Below are positions 8,609 through 16,958 of a stretch of DNA of 64,000 nt, piece by piece. The notes below the pieces were generated by a model. It had not been told where the DNA came from. It saw nothing but the letters and a program-made list of their open reading frames with translations, and ran no database searches. This stretch comes from an archaeon (GTDB lineage Archaea; Nanobdellota; Nanobdellia; Woesearchaeales; GW2011-AR9), in NCBI GenBank assembly GCA_018697095.1, contig JABHSG010000001.1:98169-162168 (forward strand), in the 5' to 3' direction. The position numbers and the translations under genes are program-made. Each line of letters starts with the position of its first letter. Within the stretch, counting starts at the first letter, position 1.

Positions 8609-9022
8609 ATGACACCAGAACTAAGCCTTGATGGCCAATTATGGCTTTTAGTAGATGATGATGAGATGGTTCTAAGAGTAAATAATAGGTTCTTAAGCCG
8701 CAGAGTAACAGTATTAACCGCAACAGATGGAATTCTTGGTTACGACAGATTAGTTGGAAATCCCAAAATAGTTGGAGTGATAACAGACTATAACATGCCA
8801 GAATTAACTGGGGGAGATATGCTTAAAAAGTTTCAAGAATCACATATAAATCAGTACATGTCCATTGCAAAAGTAGGAATTAGTGGCCTTGGAGTTTCTC
8901 AATTCGAAACTCATAATCTTTCTGGATTAGAAACACTTGCAAAGCCATACTCACCAAAGGAATTATTTCAAGCAATGTACCGAGCCCTTGAAACAAGAGC
9001 AAGATACCTAACCAAACAATAA
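8609..9022 (+). CDS. Stand-alone response-regulator receiver domain protein
   Basis: A 137-residue CheY-like protein consisting of one receiver domain. The acidic pocket is D16-D18, the phospho-acceptor is D60 in ITDYNMPELTGG, the switch residue is probably S92 in GISGLG, and the invariant lysine is K112 in AKPYSP. All phosphorelay residues are therefore present. No output domain and no histidine kinase is encoded in the window. It may act by protein interaction as CheY or Spo0F do. It lies alone between the permease fusion and a convergent membrane protein gene, with its own TATA box. Confidence 0.88.
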   Translation: MTPELSLDGQLWLLVDDDEMVLRVNNRFLSRRVTVLTATDGILGYDRLVGNPKIVGVITDYNMPELTGGDMLKKFQESHINQYMSIAKVGISGLGVSQFETHNLSGLETLAKPYSPKELFQAMYRALETRARYLTKQ

Positions 9023-9030
9023 AATATTAA

Positions 9031-9657
9031 CTATTTCCGTCTAGTTGCCTTCTTAAAAGCTGCAAAAAATCTACTCTTACTAAGAACCCTTACAGACCTA
9101 GCTCCCATCCTGACATACTTTGCAAATTTCTGGCTACGAGCAGCTGCGCTCGCTGCCTTTCTAACTTCTAGGCCTTCATGTAGTATTGTCTGACCTACAA
9201 TTGCAGTTTCACCAAATCGCAAAATTCTAAAAAATCTCACAAAAGTTCCAGCTGCACGAAACATGAAAATAAACGGAAATACTGCTAAAATATCAAGCCA
9301 GAAGTCTCTAAAAAATATTTTCCAATTTCTTACATGATAAAATATGAAACATAAATCAATTACAAATATTGAGATAATAACTATATCGGCAACATGGATT
9401 ACTTCTTCCCAAAAATGACTATGTAATTCAAAAAACAATTCTACAATGATTATTACTCCTAAAGCCAAAACTGCTGGAGGGATCAAACTAGCATTAATAT
9501 GTTCAATTACTTCAAGCCACTTTGGAAGTGGGTGTAATTCATGCCTTGGCAGCACCTTTTTCACAGAAGATTTGTGTGATTTTTTTCTACTAACAACTTT
9601 ATTAGCTGAGTTCTTTTTGATTAAACTTTTCTTACTAGAAACCTTTTTTCTAACCAT
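9031..9657 (-). CDS. Voltage-sensor-like membrane protein without a pore domain
   Basis: A 208-residue protein with a basic N-terminus (residues 1-40, many Lys/Ser) and four membrane segments (about 58-155). The segments resemble the S1-S4 voltage sensor of the ion-transport family: an acidic residue in S2 (IFVIDLCFIFYHV), the FWLDILAVFPF pattern typical of S3, and an S4-like segment with arginines at every third position (VRFFRILRF). There is no S5-pore-S6 and the C-terminus is a basic cytoplasmic tail. It could be a lone voltage-sensor protein, as in Hv1, or a channel subunit. The assignment rests on pattern resemblance only. Confidence 0.6.
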   Translation of the reverse strand: MVRKKVSSKKSLIKKNSANKVVSRKKSHKSSVKKVLPRHELHPLPKWLEVIEHINASLIPPAVLALGVIIIVELFFELHSHFWEEVIHVADIVIISIFVIDLCFIFYHVRNWKIFFRDFWLDILAVFPFIFMFRAAGTFVRFFRILRFGETAIVGQTILHEGLEVRKAASAAARSQKFAKYVRMGARSVRVLSKSRFFAAFKKATRRK

Positions 9658-9681
9658 CCTAAGTATAATACTACAAAAGAC

Positions 9682-9691
9682 TTTAATATAC
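9682..9691 (+). promoter_or_regulatory. TATA box of the DHH phosphoesterase gene
   Basis: TTTAATATAC lies about 25 nt before the ATG at 9711, in the short divergent region shared with the voltage-sensor-like gene. Confidence 0.5.
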
Positions 9692-9710
9692 TTTTCGAAA
9701 ACAAGTAGCT

Positions 9711-10856
9711 ATGACAGATAAAACAACAAGCAAGAATATTAATCTAAATCAATCCAATCGCCCTTTCAGAATTATTACTCACTCTAAATGCACAGACGGA
9801 CTTTTCTCAGCCTGGATTATGAAACGCTATTTTAACGAAATCCTAAACCTAAAAAAAGAAGAAAAACTTACAAAAAAACAAATAGAAGAAATACCTGTAA
9901 TTGGAACACAAGCTTACGCTATTCAAAAAGATGACGAATTAGAATTTACTCCCTACGATATTGTATTAGACCTTCCAAAACCAGATCAAAATATCTTTTT
10001 TTGGTGCGACCATCACTCTTCAAACAAACCTCAAAGTCATGAAGAGGTGAAATTAGCTAATCAAAAACATCACTTTGAAATTGCTGATAGTAACACTGGC
10101 CTTCTAATAAACTTAGCAATAAAACACTCAAAACAAAACAAAACACCTTTCACAAAAAAGCAACTTGAAGAATTAGAGCAGTTCAAGGTTGCAAGCGACA
10201 TTATGGATATGGCAAAATATAACAAAAAACAAATCCAAAATTGCTATTATCTTAAAGAAAACCTTGAAAAATATAATCAAGAGAATGCATCTGCTCTTCT
10301 AAAATCACACATTCTTTCTTCATTTGTACATTCAAGAGATTATTACCTTACAACTGAATTTCTAAAATTCACAGCAAATAGTGCTGCAGATACAAATTCC
10401 ATAACACCACTTAATGATCAAAATTTATGGGATCTTAAACCACACATTTGGCACATAGCAAGGCTCAAAGGACACAAAGAATGGAGAAAACAACTTGATA
10501 CTTTTGTAGAGTTCGATGAAGAAACAAAAATGGTAATCGTTGACAAACGTAAAATCAGAAAAGAGTTTGGCCTATTTGACAGATTCTATGTTTACCTCAA
10601 ATTTCCAGAAGCAATTTACAATCTGAATCTTAAGATCACTTTTGATGGTAATGCAAGACTTGGCCTTGGAGCAAATATCTTTGAAAAAGATAAAAGAAAA
10701 CTTGACGTTGGTGAAACTCTAAAAGAACTATCTAAACTCCATGGTGAAGGCAGTGGTGGCGGCCACGCAGCTGTTGGTGGCGCAACTGTTTTTGAAAACA
10801 ATGCAGACTTAGCTATAGCATTCATTAAAGAGAAGATCAAAGAAGCTCATAAGTAA
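9711..10856 (+). CDS. DHH/DHHA1-family phosphoesterase
   Basis: A 381-residue protein of the DHH superfamily (RecJ, NrnA and related nano-RNases or oligonucleotide phosphatases). The N-terminal metal site is seen as HSKCTDG (24-30) and CDHH (99-102), and the C-terminal DHHA1 motif GGGHAAVGG is at 349-357. The first motif carries Cys-Thr where many homologues have other residues before the DG pair. The likely activity is metal-dependent hydrolysis of short RNA or of nucleotide phosphodiesters. No neighbour gene points to a pathway. Confidence 0.85.
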   Translation: MTDKTTSKNINLNQSNRPFRIITHSKCTDGLFSAWIMKRYFNEILNLKKEEKLTKKQIEEIPVIGTQAYAIQKDDELEFTPYDIVLDLPKPDQNIFFWCDHHSSNKPQSHEEVKLANQKHHFEIADSNTGLLINLAIKHSKQNKTPFTKKQLEELEQFKVASDIMDMAKYNKKQIQNCYYLKENLEKYNQENASALLKSHILSSFVHSRDYYLTTEFLKFTANSAADTNSITPLNDQNLWDLKPHIWHIARLKGHKEWRKQLDTFVEFDEETKMVIVDKRKIRKEFGLFDRFYVYLKFPEAIYNLNLKITFDGNARLGLGANIFEKDKRKLDVGETLKELSKLHGEGSGGGHAAVGGATVFENNADLAIAFIKEKIKEAHK

Positions 10857-10894
10857 TCAAAAACAAACAAAAAAAGTAAACAATAAGATAAAAA

Positions 10895-12331
10895 TTAACT
10901 TTTTCTCTTACTACTTTTTTTCTTTTTAGGTTTACCCTTAACTACTTTTTTCTTGCTCTTAACAACTTTCTTCTTAGCAGCAGGTTTTTTAGAAATTTTT
11001 TTCTTAGCAGCCATTGCCTTCTTTTTAGCAATCATTACTTTTTTCTTAGCAGCTTGAACCTTTTTACGTTCAGCCAATTTACGCTTGACCTCAGAAGCTC
11101 GAACCTTTTTCTTAGCAGCCATTTCTTTTTTACGCGCAGCTACTTCTTTTGCTCGTAAACGCACTTTAGCTGCACGTTCACGTAAAACCAATTTCTTTTT
11201 AGCTACTCTTTCACGAGCCAGCTTTAATTTTTCTTTCTCACGAGTCTTACGAAGCTTCTCTTTTTCAACAAGCGCTTTTTTACGAGCACGCTCTTTTTCA
11301 ATAACTGCTTTTTTCTTAAGTTTTTCAGCTTCTTTCGCAGCCTTTAATTTTTCAATATCAGCTTTTTTCTTTCCTGCAATTTTTTCTTTCGCAGCTTCTT
11401 TTTTGGCAAGTCTTTCTTCTTCTTTTTTCTGAGCTTCAGCTCTTTCACGAACAGCACTTTCTCTCGAAGATAAAACTTCAATTTCTTTTTGAAGTTCTCC
11501 TAAATCTTTTAGTAAATCACTTGCAATAAAAGAATAACCTTCATGTTTTTTTAATAGGACATCACCAATAAATCCATTAATATACGCAGCTGCAACAGCT
11601 GACTTAAACAAATCTTGAGTCTTTGCTAAAAAACCAACACAAAGCCCAGCTAAACAATCACCAGTACCTGCTTTAGTCATCCCTTGATTTCCAGTTCGAT
11701 TAAAAGCGATTTTATTACGTGAAATAATAATGTCAGTAGCTCCTTTAATTAAAATCACATTATTGTTATGCAAAAAATATCGTAAATTACCTTGCAAAAT
11801 CTCAGCTTGCTCTTTGATATTTGCCGCTCTAAGTTTTTGTATAAGAAATTCTTTACCTGAGTTAATTAACATTAATTCAAGCTCCGCCCAATGTGGAGTC
11901 AGAAGTGAATTTGTAAAATCTTTAAATGAAAGTGTCTTTAATGCATCAGCATCAACTACTTTAAGACGCATTGATTTACGAACAAACATCTGGTTAAACA
12001 CATCGCTGTCACGTGTAGATCCATTTCCAAGTAAAACTGCATCATATCTGTCAGCAAGTTTCACAGCATCTTTTGCATTTTTGATATTTAATGTTTCTCC
12101 AGGAAGTTTGTGAGTCACCAAGTCTAAACTGATCATATTAATTGTCCATGCAACCTTTTCTGGAGCTGCAACAGCTGCTAAATCGCACCCTGCCCTTAAA
12201 GCAGCTAATGCTGCAATAGCTGGCGCTGTAACGTAATCTTCACTACCACCAACAACAAGTGCATAACCGTTTTCCCCTTTATGAGAAGTTTTTTTTCTAT
12301 CCATTAACTTGTGGATTTGGCCTAAATTCAT
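10895..12331 (-). CDS. nnrD: ADP/ATP-dependent NAD(P)H-hydrate dehydratase with long lysine-rich tail
   Basis: Residues 1-285 are a complete YjeF C-terminal (ribokinase-like) domain that repairs hydrated NAD(P)H. Visible motifs are YALVVGGSEDY near residue 23, VVDADAL (125-131), LTPHWAE (144-150) and the nucleotide/catalytic loop AGTGDCLAG (221-229). The NnrE epimerase domain often fused to it is absent. Residues about 285-478 form an extraordinary low-complexity region of Lys, Arg, Ala and Glu, first coiled-coil-like, then nearly pure basic (AKKK-type repeats), resembling histone H1 tails. The tail is in frame and uninterrupted. A TATA-like sequence lies about 26 nt upstream, so translation is probably leaderless. 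Confidence 0.88.
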   Translation of the reverse strand: MNLGQIHKLMDRKKTSHKGENGYALVVGGSEDYVTAPAIAALAALRAGCDLAAVAAPEKVAWTINMISLDLVTHKLPGETLNIKNAKDAVKLADRYDAVLLGNGSTRDSDVFNQMFVRKSMRLKVVDADALKTLSFKDFTNSLLTPHWAELELMLINSGKEFLIQKLRAANIKEQAEILQGNLRYFLHNNNVILIKGATDIIISRNKIAFNRTGNQGMTKAGTGDCLAGLCVGFLAKTQDLFKSAVAAAYINGFIGDVLLKKHEGYSFIASDLLKDLGELQKEIEVLSSRESAVRERAEAQKKEEERLAKKEAAKEKIAGKKKADIEKLKAAKEAEKLKKKAVIEKERARKKALVEKEKLRKTREKEKLKLARERVAKKKLVLRERAAKVRLRAKEVAARKKEMAAKKKVRASEVKRKLAERKKVQAAKKKVMIAKKKAMAAKKKISKKPAAKKKVVKSKKKVVKGKPKKKKSSKRKS

Positions 12332-12549
12332 GGGGAAATACGTCCCTTAAGCTCCTATTAAATAGCGTTGATTAAATATTAAAAAAACACCACCTGGCTT
12401 AAGTATATAATTTAGAATTCATTTTTGCCTTTATATAAGTTTGGATTTCCAGCACAAACAAATGCCAAAAAACTGTTCTCTTTTATAAATCAAGAAAAAA
12501 TCATGGGACTAAGTGGGCGCAGCAAACGCATGTCGCATTTCTTTTGGTC

Positions 12550-12570
12550 CTATCTTTTCGTAAAAGATAG
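12550..12570 (-). other. Hairpin just 3' of the tRNA-Ile gene
   Basis: CTATCTTTT-CGT-AAAAGATAG is a perfect 9-bp inverted repeat. It ends 3 nt from the mature 3' end of the tRNA in the direction of transcription. It may be a processing or termination signal. Confidence 0.4.
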
Positions 12571-12572
12571 AG

Positions 12573-12693
12573 TGGGCCCGGGGGGATTTGAACCCCCAAC
12601 CACACGGAGTCTTTAGTATACAGCAGTAAATTATTCATTTTCTACTATATTGGCATATAAGCCGAGCGCTCCACCAGATTAAGCTACAGGCCC
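12573..12693 (-). tRNA. tRNA-Ile(UAU) with intron
   Basis: On the minus strand a 7-bp acceptor stem (GGGCCTG with CGGGCCC), D arm (GCTT/GAGC), T arm (GGGGG-TTCAAAT-CCCCC) and discriminator A are clear; no CCA is encoded. Counting from the 5' end puts T33 at 12660, anticodon TAT at 12659-12657 and A37 at 12656. An intron of about 47 nt (12609-12655) follows, and the 3' anticodon strand is CCGTG, which leaves one U-U mismatch. The bulge-helix-bulge is imperfect (3 of 4 central pairs). A UAU anticodon reads AUA directly, instead of the agmatidine-modified CAU tRNA used by most archaea. Confidence 0.78.
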
Positions 12694-12777
12694 ACAAATA
12701 GCTTTAGTTAAGCGAATTCAGAACTAATCTGTTATTAAAACTTTACTTAAAAAAACACTTAGTCAATGACTAGAACC

Positions 12778-13218
12778 TTAATTATTGCCTAACTGATATT
12801 TTTCAGGCCAAATTAGTGGAAAAATGATCATTGCAAGCCCAATTGCTATCATAAATGCAGCCATTCCAACAAAAGCCCAAAGATCTCCTCCAGAAGACTT
12901 CTGAACAATTGGCAAAATGATTAATCCAATACCACAAAGTAAGACAAAAATTCCTACCCAAAGGTAAATTGTCCCATGAGATACAATTAGATCTAAAATC
13001 CAAAACGCAATTGCAAACCCAACAAAAAAAACTCCGATAAAAAATAATATCATCAACAATGATAAAAGAGGAGCATTTCCAAAAGATACGCAAAAATCAC
13101 CTAAACAAATTCTTTCTTGAGGCATAAATAATAATGAAGATATAACTAATATTATTGCACCAACAAATATTGCTAAAAATGCATGATAATGCTCGACAAT
13201 ATAATCTTTAATAGTCAT
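12778..13218 (-). CDS. Small multi-pass membrane protein, unknown
   Basis: About 146 residues with four hydrophobic segments (roughly residues 12-32, 50-75, 82-103 and 110-135 from this start). Two cysteines lie in the first external loop (ERICLGDFC). I do not recognise the family. I chose the ATG at 13218 over a GTG at 13236 because that GTG falls in a TATA-like T/A run (TTTATATT); the longer form would add six residues. It sits alone between two tRNA genes, all on the minus strand. Confidence 0.65.
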   Translation of the reverse strand: MTIKDYIVEHYHAFLAIFVGAIILVISSLLFMPQERICLGDFCVSFGNAPLLSLLMILFFIGVFFVGFAIAFWILDLIVSHGTIYLWVGIFVLLCGIGLIILPIVQKSSGGDLWAFVGMAAFMIAIGLAMIIFPLIWPEKYQLGNN

Positions 13219-13304
13219 TAAAAAAATATAAAACACTTATTCTTTAATAAATTATTGAAAATAAAATAGAATCTAAAAAATAAATCTCAAGAAATAAAAA
13301 AGAG

Positions 13305-13409
13305 TGCGAAGGCCGGGATTTGAACCCGGGTCACAGCCTCCTTGCGTACCAAAAAAACTTGTTTCCTGGTAATGGCAAGGCCGTATACTAACCACTGTAC
13401 TACCTCCGC
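13305..13409 (-). tRNA. tRNA-Gly(GCC) with intron
   Basis: Acceptor GCGGAGG pairs with CCTTCGC, followed by discriminator A. The D arm is GTAC/GTAT and the T arm CCGGG-TTCAAAT-CCCGG. The anticodon stem CGGCC pairs with GGCTG, and the anticodon is GCC. A 33-nt intron (13340-13372) follows position 37. The bulge-helix-bulge is convincing: TTGC of the anticodon loop pairs with GCAA at the intron's 3' end, and TACCA with TGGTA inside the intron. No CCA is encoded. Confidence 0.93.
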
Positions 13410-13470
13410 AAAAGGTAACATATACATTTAATCTGTCTAGAATCCATTTAAATAGCTTTTGGTAGAAAGT

Positions 13471-14031
13471 TCAAGGAATCTTTCTTAAGCTCTTAAGCAA
13501 ATAATTGTTCTTAGAAGGGTCTTCTTCTTCTAAGTCATCATAATCATCCAAACTGTCTTCTTCAATTGCAGCATCTCCTACTTCAGAGAGTTCTTTATCC
13601 ATGATAGGAGCAGCGCTTCCATCAAGTTGTGCTTTTAACTGCATCATCACATTTTCCATATCAAACTCTTCAAGTTCTTCTCCTTCCCAATCCAAATCGA
13701 TTCCATCATTTTCGAATCTTGGAACTACCTGTAAGCTAAAATAAGGAACTTCTTGCCCCGCACTAACGCCATTTTCAATAAGTAAGTTAGTCCCATGACA
13801 TTGAAGTGATTCAAACACGCCTGAACTTACAACTTTTATTACAATAGCTAATTTTGCTAAAACAGAATTTGGAACCATTTCAAAAATAGTATACTTTTCT
13901 TTTGGAATAATTGTAACTTGTCCTGGCGCAAGAGCTTCTTCAGTAATAAAAGCCAAAAACAAATCATCTTCATAGACGATTTGAGCTTCCTCTTTGCCCT
14001 CCACTATTAAACTAAAATTATCTTTTGCCAT
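13471..14031 (-). CDS. HIT-like protein lacking all three motif histidines, acidic tail
   Basis: A 186-residue protein with a HIT-fold pattern: a strand pair near residues 18-45 (VYEDDLFLAFI...PGQVTIIPKEKY) and the region where HIT proteins have GQxVxHxHxHxxPR. Here it reads GQEVPYFSLQVVPR, so the three histidines are replaced by Tyr, Ser and Gln and nucleotide hydrolase activity is unlikely. Residues about 115-186 are highly acidic (Asp/Glu). It lies 32 nt downstream of another HIT-like gene on the same strand, so the two probably form an operon and may work as a heterodimer. Confidence 0.72.
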   Translation of the reverse strand: MAKDNFSLIVEGKEEAQIVYEDDLFLAFITEEALAPGQVTIIPKEKYTIFEMVPNSVLAKLAIVIKVVSSGVFESLQCHGTNLLIENGVSAGQEVPYFSLQVVPRFENDGIDLDWEGEELEEFDMENVMMQLKAQLDGSAAPIMDKELSEVGDAAIEEDSLDDYDDLEEEDPSKNNYLLKSLRKIP

Positions 14032-14063
14032 ATTCTTTTTCTTTTATCTAATTCTTAATTGTC

Positions 14064-14876
14064 TCAAAATAAATTTGCAATATCATCCAAGTCAATACTT
14101 TTTTGCGGCCTTGAACTCTCCACTTCTTCTGCTTCCTCTAGGTCCTCAGAATCATCTTCCTCAGTATCATCTTCCCCATCTTCAGAGTCAGTATTTTCTT
14201 CGGTTTCTTCATCACTATCATCTTCTTCAGAATCATCATCGTCCTCAGAATTTTCTGATTCATCACTATCTTCAAACTCAACTACTTCTTCTGCACCTTC
14301 TGGTGCCAGAAATCCATCAGATTTCTCTGCAGCTTCTTCATCTTCACTAGCTCCAGGATCTTCTTTACCAGTCAAAACACTTATTTTAGCTGCAATTAAT
14401 CCACGCAGAGCACGCCTCTTCTCTAAATCAACTAACTGTTTAGGATATTCAAAAACTAAGTCACCATCGCGTCTTGGAATTACATGTATCATAAAATCTT
14501 GAACACGTTGTCCTGCTGCTGCTCCATTAGCAACTAAAATTGTACTCCCAGTAGCTCGTGCACCCTTAAGTGCCGCCAAACTAAGCCTTTTTGAAACAGC
14601 TAGTAACTGCCCTAAGTCATCATCAGGTACTTGTGGCATAATTGCATAGTACTCTTTAGACAAAACTAGCATATGCCCTTTAGAAGCAGGTTTGATATCA
14701 AGTATCGCCATGCATTTATCGTCATCATAAACTTTTTTAGAAGGAATTTTTCCAGCAACAATTTGTCTGAAAATAGATTGCTGTGATTGAAGAGCAGCAA
14801 TTTCTTCAGGGCTCATGGTTTTGAGCTTCTCTTCCACTTGTGCCCTTTGTTCAGGCGTTAAAGAACTAAGATCCAT
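14064..14876 (-). CDS. HIT-family protein with degenerate active site and acidic tail
   Basis: A 270-residue protein: an N-terminal helical segment (1-30), a HIT domain (about 32-160) and a strongly acidic low-complexity C-terminus (about 175-260, Asp/Glu/Ser). The family signature is readable (FRQIVAGKIPSKKVYDDDK, then DIKPASKGHMLVL), but the histidine triad is GQRVQDFMIHVIPR: the first histidine is Asp, the middle (nucleophilic) one is Met, and only the last remains. In the family the middle histidine carries the covalent nucleotide, so catalysis is doubtful. It is the first gene of a two-gene operon with another degenerate HIT protein. Confidence 0.78.
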   Translation of the reverse strand: MDLSSLTPEQRAQVEEKLKTMSPEEIAALQSQQSIFRQIVAGKIPSKKVYDDDKCMAILDIKPASKGHMLVLSKEYYAIMPQVPDDDLGQLLAVSKRLSLAALKGARATGSTILVANGAAAGQRVQDFMIHVIPRRDGDLVFEYPKQLVDLEKRRALRGLIAAKISVLTGKEDPGASEDEEAAEKSDGFLAPEGAEEVVEFEDSDESENSEDDDDSEEDDSDEETEENTDSEDGEDDTEEDDSEDLEEAEEVESSRPQKSIDLDDIANLF

Positions 14877-14952
14877 CCAAACAAAACTAGAAACTAGAAG
14901 CTCTTAAACCTTTTGATACTAAAGGGGCATGGCTCATTTGTTCAAGATAATT

Positions 14953-15738
14953 TTATTCTTTTTTAGAACGAACTACTACAATGAATGTTTGACCAAGTCT
15001 AGTCATAGGCCAGTACCCAGCCACACTCTTATTCAATTTCTTACTTATCCAAGAGAATAGTCTATTATCAAAAAAACCATTAACCTTCTTCAAAAAAGAG
15101 CTCCCATAACTTGGAAACTCCATAGTATACTTATATCCAGAAACACCATGAACTTTGAACCCTGATTTTCTAATCATCTTAAGCCAAAAATATGGGAATT
15201 GTTTTGTTAGATGACGATCATATGGGTTAGCTGGAAAAATTCCCAAACAATCAAAATGATACCAGTTAGGAACAGAGATAACAGCACGTTTCGAAATCCT
15301 ATGAATCTCATTAAGTGCGTTTTGAGGATTAGGTACATGTTCAATTACGTCTGCTGCCACAACCCAATCAAATTGTTTATCAGTGATCTCATTCATATTT
15401 TCAACATCACCTAAAAAATCAGGTTTAAATGTAGACGATATATCAAAACTATAATACTTAGCTCCTTTAGCTTCAATAAAAGGCTTAAGCATTTTTGTAG
15501 TACATCCAATATCTAAAACCTTCTGACCAGGTTGTAAATCCATAAGTGAAATAAACATTTTAAATTTATTAATCCAAGCAGCTTTAGGTTTTTCATAGTT
15601 AGCTGCATATTTTTCACTAGAATAATAATTTTTCAAATGGCTTTTATCACCAGTTGCGTGAAACTGTTTCAGATCGTTATGTTTTCTAGTATCAAAAAAC
15701 TTATCTGCCAAAATTTTATAGATTGATTGAATTCCCAT
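14953..15738 (-). CDS. SAM-dependent methyltransferase
   Basis: A 261-residue class I methyltransferase. Motif I is VLDIGCTT (about residues 74-81), the acidic end of strand 2 is YYSFDIS, and DWVVAADVIEHVPNPQNAL marks motif IV and the following helix. It is the last gene of a tightly overlapping operon that starts with the pssD-like gene at 20253. Context suggests methylation of a glycan or sugar intermediate. The substrate cannot be told from sequence. Confidence 0.82.
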   Translation of the reverse strand: MGIQSIYKILADKFFDTRKHNDLKQFHATGDKSHLKNYYSSEKYAANYEKPKAAWINKFKMFISLMDLQPGQKVLDIGCTTKMLKPFIEAKGAKYYSFDISSTFKPDFLGDVENMNEITDKQFDWVVAADVIEHVPNPQNALNEIHRISKRAVISVPNWYHFDCLGIFPANPYDRHLTKQFPYFWLKMIRKSGFKVHGVSGYKYTMEFPSYGSSFLKKVNGFFDNRLFSWISKKLNKSVAGYWPMTRLGQTFIVVVRSKKE

Positions 15739-16958
15739 TAGTTACGCTTTTTTTCTTCGCTTATTATATTAAGATATCCTTTAGATATAGCATTCCATGA
15801 ATACTTCAACATAACTGTTTCAAAAGCATTTTTGGACAACTTATTTCTAAAATAAGAACCACTTTCTTCCAAAGAACTTTCTCCACTTCCTTTCTCGCCA
15901 ATGTCTAGGTCAAAAATTTGCATTATGCCTTGCGCAAAACTTTTAGCAGTTCTATCCACAAGTAAAGCAGTTTTACCATTTTCTAAAATATCAACTGGAC
16001 CCCCAACATCATTTTCTTTAGAACAAATAATTGGCAATTTCATTTTCATAGCTTCAAGTACAACTAAACCAAATGCCTCTTTGTGTGTTGGAAACACAAA
16101 AGTATCACAAGCTTTCATGTAAGATAAAACTTTCAAACTATCCATATTTCCATGAAAAAAAACTTTTAATTCTATTCTCAAATCACTTGCTAACTGCTTT
16201 AAAGATAAATATTCAGGACCTTCACCAATAATATGAATCTTCAAATCAAATTTGGAATTAAACTTTTGATCATTCAATACCAGCCGGGCACTCTCAAGCA
16301 AAATGTCTGCACCTTTACGTTTGATCAGTCTTCCTACAAAAAGTAAATGTACGACCCGCCTTCCAGAATAATCCTTGCTCCGCAAAAAAACTCGAGGCAA
16401 ATCCACACCATCATTCAACAATCCTTTCTCCAAGTCAACTCCATTTGCTAGTAGTTTAGCTTTAACTCCACTATATTCCTCAATCAACCTACCATGATAA
16501 TTACAAAGCGCAAAAACAACGTCATTTTTTCTAATTGCAAATCTACTTAGTGGACGAAGTATCCTACTCCCAACTAGTTCTTTGTTGATATCCTTTCCAT
16601 GCCCTTGGGTAACACTAAGTGTCTTACTAAAGATAGAACTATAAATCCCACTCACAATTCCAAGCGGCAAAAAAGATTGAGAATGCACTAAGTCTGCTTT
16701 CAAAAAAAGTAATTTCCAAAAAACCATAATCGAAAAGAACACATAACTAATATACGCACTAAAAGAAAACAAATGAGGTAAACGGTGAACCTTAACTCCA
16801 GATTCTCTGACTTCAAATTTATCACTCTTAGTCAAATTACGAGTAATCACAACCACCTCATGACCAAGAACCGCCAACTCATCAGCAAACTCTTTTGTTA
16901 CATGAGAAATTCCACCAACATAAGGGACATACTCTGGAGTCAAAAAAACAATTTTCAT
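15738..16958 (-). CDS. Glycosyltransferase family 4
   Basis: A 406-residue GT-B enzyme. The N-terminal domain begins IVFLTPEYVPYVGGISHVTKE, typical of GT4. The C-terminal domain has LLFVGRLIKRKGADILL and the EX7E-type HKEAFGLVVLEAMKMKLPIICS, which holds the nucleotide sugar. It transfers sugar from an NDP donor on the cytoplasmic face, presumably onto a polyprenyl-linked glycan. Its start overlaps the stop of the sulfotransferase gene by 4 nt, and its stop overlaps the methyltransferase start by one base. Confidence 0.9.
   Translation of the reverse strand: MKIVFLTPEYVPYVGGISHVTKEFADELAVLGHEVVVITRNLTKSDKFEVRESGVKVHRLPHLFSFSAYISYVFFSIMVFWKLLFLKADLVHSQSFLPLGIVSGIYSSIFSKTLSVTQGHGKDINKELVGSRILRPLSRFAIRKNDVVFALCNYHGRLIEEYSGVKAKLLANGVDLEKGLLNDGVDLPRVFLRSKDYSGRRVVHLLFVGRLIKRKGADILLESARLVLNDQKFNSKFDLKIHIIGEGPEYLSLKQLASDLRIELKVFFHGNMDSLKVLSYMKACDTFVFPTHKEAFGLVVLEAMKMKLPIICSKENDVGGPVDILENGKTALLVDRTAKSFAQGIMQIFDLDIGEKGSGESSLEESGSYFRNKLSKNAFETVMLKYSWNAISKGYLNIISEEKKRN

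Noticed and set aside
11085..11432. 115-residue plus-strand reading frame rich in Phe, Ser and Ala
   Set aside because: It is the antisense of the lysine-rich tail of nnrD; Lys/Ala codons read backwards give Phe/Ser/Ala.
12425..12616. 63-residue plus-strand frame
   Set aside because: It runs into the T arm of the tRNA-Ile gene on the other strand and has no ribosome binding site or recognisable motif.
13994..14502. Two plus-strand frames rich in His/Leu and in Ser
   Set aside because: They are the opposite strand of the acidic Asp/Glu tail of the HIT-like gene.
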